Source: an uncultured Clostridia bacterium
Lineage (GTDB): Bacteria; Bacillota; Clostridia; Peptostreptococcales; Anaerovoracaceae
Assembly: GCA_934255435.1 (NCBI GenBank)
Contig: CAKQNZ010000006.1
Span: 1-26,667 of the forward strand
DNA: 26,667 nt
Direction of reading: 5' to 3'
Below, in pieces: positions 23,789-26,667 of the stretch. The notes under the pieces were generated by a model, which worked only from the letters and a program-made list of their open reading frames with translations, did not search any database and was not told the origin of the DNA. Both the position numbers and the translations under genes were made by a program. How positions within the stretch are numbered: the first letter of the stretch is position 1; each line of letters begins with the position of its first letter.

Positions 23789-24490
23789 TCAGCACGATTC
23801 CATCACACGCTTTACTATCATCGCTGCGATTTCTTCATTAGTCTCCATTATATCATAAGTTCCGTCCCTGTGTATCAGATAACCCTTATGAAAATCCTTT
23901 CCGATCTCTTTAAGGTCGTTTGCAAGGACGAAGTCGCAGTCGTTCTTTGCCATAAGACGCTTTCCTACGGATATCAGTTCTTCGTGAGGCACGCTGCTGA
24001 GGAGCTTGAATCCCACCAGCAGTGAATCCGGACTGAGCTTCTTGATGCTGTTTATGACTTTCGGTGCCCTTTTCATATGGATCACCAGATCGTCTATATC
24101 TGAGCTTATCTTGTTGCCGGAAAGGTCCTGACTGTCTTCACTTTCCTCGCCTCGTATCCTGTCCAGGGTAGTCACTTCGTTGACCATATAGTCACTGACT
24201 GCCATAGCATGTATCACTGCGTCTATCTTCTCTGTCTCAAGAAGTCTGCCAAGCTCACGCTGCAGATCCCTGACACCTTCCACCATCACCGGCTGCACTT
24301 TGTCATGCTGCGGATACGCTGCCCTGACGCCGTGGAGATAATATATCTTTTCTATGTTTTCACCGTTTCCGGCAGCCTCTGCAAAAGCTTTTCCTATGGC
24401 AAAGCCAAGTCTTCCTGTGGACGAATTCGTTATCGTCCTGACGTCATCTATCCTTTCGCTCGTCCCGCCTGCGGTTATTATGATTTTCAT
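23789..24490 (-). CDS. coaB: Phosphopantothenate-cysteine ligase (stand-alone)
   Basis: This 233-residue ligase joins cysteine to 4'-phosphopantothenate, the step before CoaC. It has ITAGGTSERIDDVR (5-18), TNSSTGRLG (21-29) and the catalytic region HAMAVSDY (about 113-120). KISSDIDDLVIHMKRAPKVI is typical of the monofunctional bacterial type. The frame is open 50 codons further upstream, but AAGGA before this ATG, the -10 at 24530 and the conserved MKIIITAGGTSER start fix the beginning at 24490. It is first in a coaB-coaC-thrC operon. The family includes CTP- and ATP-using types, and I cannot tell which this is. Confidence 0.9.
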   Translation of the reverse strand: MKIIITAGGTSERIDDVRTITNSSTGRLGFAIGKAFAEAAGNGENIEKIYYLHGVRAAYPQHDKVQPVMVEGVRDLQRELGRLLETEKIDAVIHAMAVSDYMVNEVTTLDRIRGEESEDSQDLSGNKISSDIDDLVIHMKRAPKVINSIKKLSPDSLLVGFKLLSSVPHEELISVGKRLMAKNDCDFVLANDLKEIGKDFHKGYLIHRDGTYDIMETNEEIAAMIVKRVMESC

Positions 24491-24529
24491 ACTCTTGATC
24501 CTTTTCTTAAAAATGCATTCATGGGTTGA

Positions 24530-24558
24530 ATTATAGACGTTTTGGAGGGTCGTGTCAA
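24530..24558 (-). promoter_or_regulatory. Consensus sigma-A promoter of the coaB-coaC-thrC operon
   Basis: On the minus strand, perfect TTGACA (24558-24553), a 17-base spacer and perfect TATAAT (24535-24530). It predicts a start point near 24523 and a leader of about 33 bases. It points away from the lipoprotein promoter 22 bases to its right. Confidence 0.85.
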
Positions 24559-24580
24559 GGTCGTAGGGTGACAATTCACG

Positions 24581-24609
24581 TTGAATCACGATGCGATCTG
24601 GGGTATACT
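24581..24609 (+). promoter_or_regulatory. Sigma-A promoter of the lipoprotein gene
   Basis: TTGAAT (24581-24586), a 17-base spacer and TATACT (24604-24609). The predicted start is near 24616, and AAGGAG lies seven bases before the ATG. Confidence 0.75.
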
Positions 24610-24639
24610 TTAAAAGAATAGTTTTCAAGGAGAATAACA

Positions 24640-25194
24640 ATGAAAAAAATCATAAAAAATATCGCTGCAGCATCCATAGTGCTGGTTTCAGCTGCATCCA
24701 TGGTATCCTGTGGCACTGCTCTCAGCGGAGATCCCGTTCAATATTCCGATCCCGGCGATTCATTTTCTGTGTCACTTCCGACTTCCGGCGACGACTCATG
24801 GCAGACGGCAGAGCATACCGATGATGATGTCCTGGATATCACTGACAAAAACGGACGTATAAATATCCAGGTAATGGCCATGTCAAAGTCGAAAGCTGTG
24901 CATGTCGCATCTGATCTGCAAAGTTTCAGTGACTATGTGATGTCCGGCACACTTTCTGATATAGCATCAGAGCTTGATACCAGCGATGAGTCAGTCGACG
25001 TCCCGTCTTTCATAACAGACAGCAGGGCTCAGAGCTTCACGATGAAAAACGGTGGCACAGCCCTCAAAGGCGATCTGATATTCATGGAAAGCAGCGACAG
25101 CTACTACCTGTATATGATAACAGCTGTCGAAAAAACCTACGACAGCAACAAAAAAGCTCTGCAGCAGACCGTTTCCACGCTTCAGGAGGAATAG
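24640..25194 (+). CDS. Small predicted lipoprotein of unknown function
   Basis: The 184-residue product has a basic N-terminus, a hydrophobic stretch and the lipobox MVSC with Cys24, so it should be lipid-anchored on the outer face of the membrane. The mature part starts with an acidic linker and then shows a pattern (DSFSVSLPTSGDDSWQ, INIQVMAMSK and a C-terminal KALQQTVSTLQ helix) like small extracytoplasmic domains of the PsbP/DUF1795 sort, which measure a similar length. I cannot assign a function. It is monocistronic, with its own promoter and a bidirectional terminator. Confidence 0.8.
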   Translation: MKKIIKNIAAASIVLVSAASMVSCGTALSGDPVQYSDPGDSFSVSLPTSGDDSWQTAEHTDDDVLDITDKNGRINIQVMAMSKSKAVHVASDLQSFSDYVMSGTLSDIASELDTSDESVDVPSFITDSRAQSFTMKNGGTALKGDLIFMESSDSYYLYMITAVEKTYDSNKKALQQTVSTLQEE

Positions 25195-25222
25195 GCAGGA
25201 CACTGCATCTGATATACCCGCT

Positions 25223-25275
25223 AAAAATACCGGCGCTTCCGGAAGATCTGAGATCTCCGAAGGGCCGGTATTTCC
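25223..25275. terminator. Bidirectional terminator between the lipoprotein and EIIC-like genes
   Basis: AAATACCGGC/GCCGGTATTT is a 10-bp stem enclosing a second helix that contains AGATCT twice. T runs follow on both strands, with five T on the minus strand. The genes converge here. Confidence 0.7.
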
Positions 25276-25305
25276 GTTGCAGCATCCTGCTGCATGATAT
25301 TCTTT

Positions 25306-26310
25306 TTATGCTTCTTTTTTCCTGTAGAACCTGCCGAAAAACACCGATCCTATAAATCCTGCAATCAGTCCGCAGACAGCTGCTAAAAGCAGTGCCAGCA
25401 GTACAGTCTTTATATCGTTGAAAGCGAAAAGCGAGAGCATGCCCGGCAGCGGCGAGGCTGTACCCGGTGCATCGTTTATGATACCCAGCATCACAGCCAC
25501 TATCCCGGAAAGTCCGCCTCCCAGGAAATCGCTGGCATATATAGGTATCGGATTTTTTGTTATGATAGGTGCCTGAGTCAGAGGTTCTATCATTACGGCT
25601 GCAACATTCGCCTTGTTTCCGAGTTTCAGTCTGCTGAACAGCACGCCGTTTGTGAAGCTGCCTCCAAAACAAGCCAGCGCTGCGATACCCATAGGCATCC
25701 CCGTCAGACTTATCATTGCAGTAAGTGCCATTGAACTCAGAGGTGATGTGCAGATTATCTTCATCAGACCTCCCAGTATGAAGCCCATGGCCAGCGGCGA
25801 CTGCTCTGTCGCTATCATTATAGCCTCTCCGATCTCTTTGACCAGGAACGTGACTCCAGGATCGACTAAAACAGCTATCCCTCTTGCTGCCACAGACAGC
25901 ACCAGTGCTCCGATGATGATATTCACGCCCTCAGGCAGCCTTGTTTCGATGAATCTCGAAACAAAATACAGTATATAACCGACTATGAATCCCGGCAGTA
26001 TGCCGAATCCCATCAGTGCCACTCCTGCCGCTACTGCGTAGACAGGTGCCGCACCCATAGTCAGCATCACAAGGATTACAGCAGCGACCCCTCCCATAGA
26101 GCCCGACGCTGTACCAAGTGAACCGAGGAAATCGATACCGGCAAAATCGCCGCCTACATATCTGTACACTGCTTCTACAAGAAATGTCGCTACAGCTGCT
26201 GCTGCAAGCCCGCTCATAGCTTTTTCACCATGAGGCATCTTGAAAGTGAACAGAGAAAAGACAGCCAGTACCATTACGAGATACAGTATTCCTTTCAAAA
26301 ACAATAACAT
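25306..26310 (-). CDS. PTS EIIC-like membrane protein (PfoR / PTS_EIIC_2 family)
   Basis: The 334-residue protein is almost entirely hydrophobic, with about nine or ten membrane segments. It has the features I associate with the PTS_EIIC_2 / PfoR family: GGLMKIICTSPLSSMALTAM, LACFGGSFTNG and TKNPIPIYASDF in the second half. The family was named after a perfringolysin regulator but looks like a transporter domain. It has no fused or adjacent EIIA or EIIB, so phosphotransfer is uncertain and the substrate is unknown. AAAGGA lies seven bases before ATG. Its promoter region carries a dyad over the -10. Confidence 0.7.
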   Translation of the reverse strand: MLLFLKGILYLVMVLAVFSLFTFKMPHGEKAMSGLAAAAVATFLVEAVYRYVGGDFAGIDFLGSLGTASGSMGGVAAVILVMLTMGAAPVYAVAAGVALMGFGILPGFIVGYILYFVSRFIETRLPEGVNIIIGALVLSVAARGIAVLVDPGVTFLVKEIGEAIMIATEQSPLAMGFILGGLMKIICTSPLSSMALTAMISLTGMPMGIAALACFGGSFTNGVLFSRLKLGNKANVAAVMIEPLTQAPIITKNPIPIYASDFLGGGLSGIVAVMLGIINDAPGTASPLPGMLSLFAFNDIKTVLLALLLAAVCGLIAGFIGSVFFGRFYRKKEA

Positions 26311-26380
26311 TTACAAATCCTTTCATTCAAACCAGACATTCAGCCGCATATAACGACTGCGGCCGATGCACGAACATGCT

Positions 26381-26423
26381 CTCAATATCGATTGCATATA
26401 TATTGAGTATGTTAAAAAATCAA
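26381..26423 (-). promoter_or_regulatory. Promoter and operator-like dyad of the EIIC-like gene
   Basis: On the minus strand TTGATT (26423-26418), a 17-base spacer and TATATG (26400-26395). The perfect inverted repeat CTCAATAT-N11-ATATTGAG (26381-26407) covers the -10 and the start point, as a repressor site would. The leader to the ATG is about 75 bases and includes a GCCGCA/TGCGGC hairpin near 26343-26363. Confidence 0.5.
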
Positions 26424-26449
26424 CAGCTGTAATAACTATAAAATATCTT

Positions 26450-26512
26450 GAAAAAGCAGTCAAGACTTCACCAGTTATTTGCTTTTGTATACAGAATAAT
26501 GACTGCTTTTTC
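26450..26512. terminator. Long-loop hairpin, possible bidirectional terminator
   Basis: GAAAAAGCAGTCA (26450-26462) and TGACTGCTTTTTC (26500-26512) are perfectly complementary over 13 bp, with a 37-base loop. A T run closes the stem on both strands. The following stretch to 26590 holds TTCGTCACA twice and a long A tract, and no gene. Confidence 0.5.
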
Positions 26513-26592
26513 TCTGTTATTTCGTCACAGATTCGTCACATTCCTCTAAAATTAAAAAAAAAAAATTTCGTGTTCGACTCCCATTGGGAGAT

Positions 26593-26612
26593 AAAAAAAG
26601 CGGCTACGCCGC
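26593..26612 (-). terminator. Intrinsic terminator of the gene at the right edge
   Basis: On the minus strand GCGGCGTAGCCGC is followed by seven T. It lies 11 bases after the TGA at 26624-26626. Confidence 0.75.
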
Positions 26613-26623
26613 GCTTGTGCAGA

Positions 26624-26667
26624 TCAAAGTTTTTCTTTGATCTGATTTTTCTTTTCTTCAGCCACTT
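26624..26667 (-). CDS. Possible C-terminal end of a minus-strand gene entering from the right
   Basis: One minus-strand frame runs from the window edge to a TGA and encodes a lysine/glutamate-rich tail ending EEKKNQIKEKL. The terminator at 26593-26612 follows at once, which supports a real gene end. Too little is present to name it. A 10-bp hairpin (26620-26644) overlaps the stop. Confidence 0.35.
   Translation of the reverse strand, partial: VAEEKKNQIKEKL

Noticed and set aside
24491..24640. 50-codon N-terminal extension of CoaB
   Set aside because: It would cross the perfect TTGACA/TATAAT promoter. The ribosome site and the family start both point to 24490.
26565..26592. tRNA 3' end or attachment-site remnant (TGTTCGACTCCC resembles a T-arm)
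   Set aside because: Only about 20 bases match. CTCCC-ATT-GGGAG simply makes a small hairpin, and no acceptor stem, CCA or integrase is visible.

Overview
The window looks like chromosomal DNA of an anaerobic member of the Bacillota, most likely class Clostridia. The reasons are strong AGGAGG ribosome sites, GTG and TTG starts, low-to-moderate GC with heavy use of ATA and AGA/AGG codons, a sortase-assembled pilus, separate coaB and coaC genes, a sigma-54-type promoter and an EIIC-only (PfoR-like) membrane protein. No rRNA, intact tRNA, CRISPR array, transposase or phage gene was found. I cannot name the genus.

Layout. 1-231: the end of a SEC-C motif protein. 398-1024 (-): endonuclease III. 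1259-5080 (+): a catabolic block of dihydropyrimidinase/hydantoinase, a Crp/Fnr-type regulator and an aldehyde dehydrogenase; similar TTG-N6-CAA elements sit at about -41.5 in front of the regulator and the dehydrogenase. 5483-6883 (-): an APC amino acid permease with a good sigma-54 promoter. 7411-10475 (+): a metal-resistance operon of a CadC-like ArsR repressor and a P1B-type zinc/cadmium ATPase. This ATPase carries about 164 residues of His/Cys/Asp-rich repeats inside its actuator domain and is the most unusual object in the window. 10732-12393 (-): glutamyl-tRNA synthetase. 12545-13024 (-): a SurA/PrsA-like fragment without a signal peptide.

13430-19920 (-) is a four-gene pilus locus, transcribed in the order large three-module adhesin (MPETG), major pilin (LPETG), class C sortase, minor pilin with a degenerate sorting signal. 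A terminator-like hairpin lies between the major pilin and the sortase, and paired direct repeats lie upstream of the first gene. 20340-20687 (-) is a decayed DUF2828-type gene with a missing N-terminal half and an internal deletion. 20810-21595 (+) is a PHP-domain phosphoesterase. 21757-24490 (-) is coaB-coaC-thrC, read from a consensus sigma-A promoter. 24640-25194 (+) is a small lipoprotein. 25306-26310 (-) is a PTS EIIC-like (PfoR family) membrane protein. The right edge holds terminators and probably the last codons of another minus-strand gene.

How the parts work together. The repressor and ATPase form a metal-sensing and efflux unit. The three pilin-like proteins and the sortase make one covalently assembled surface fibre. 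The hydantoinase, aldehyde dehydrogenase and permease suggest use of nitrogen compounds under local regulator control, but their real substrates cannot be read from sequence.
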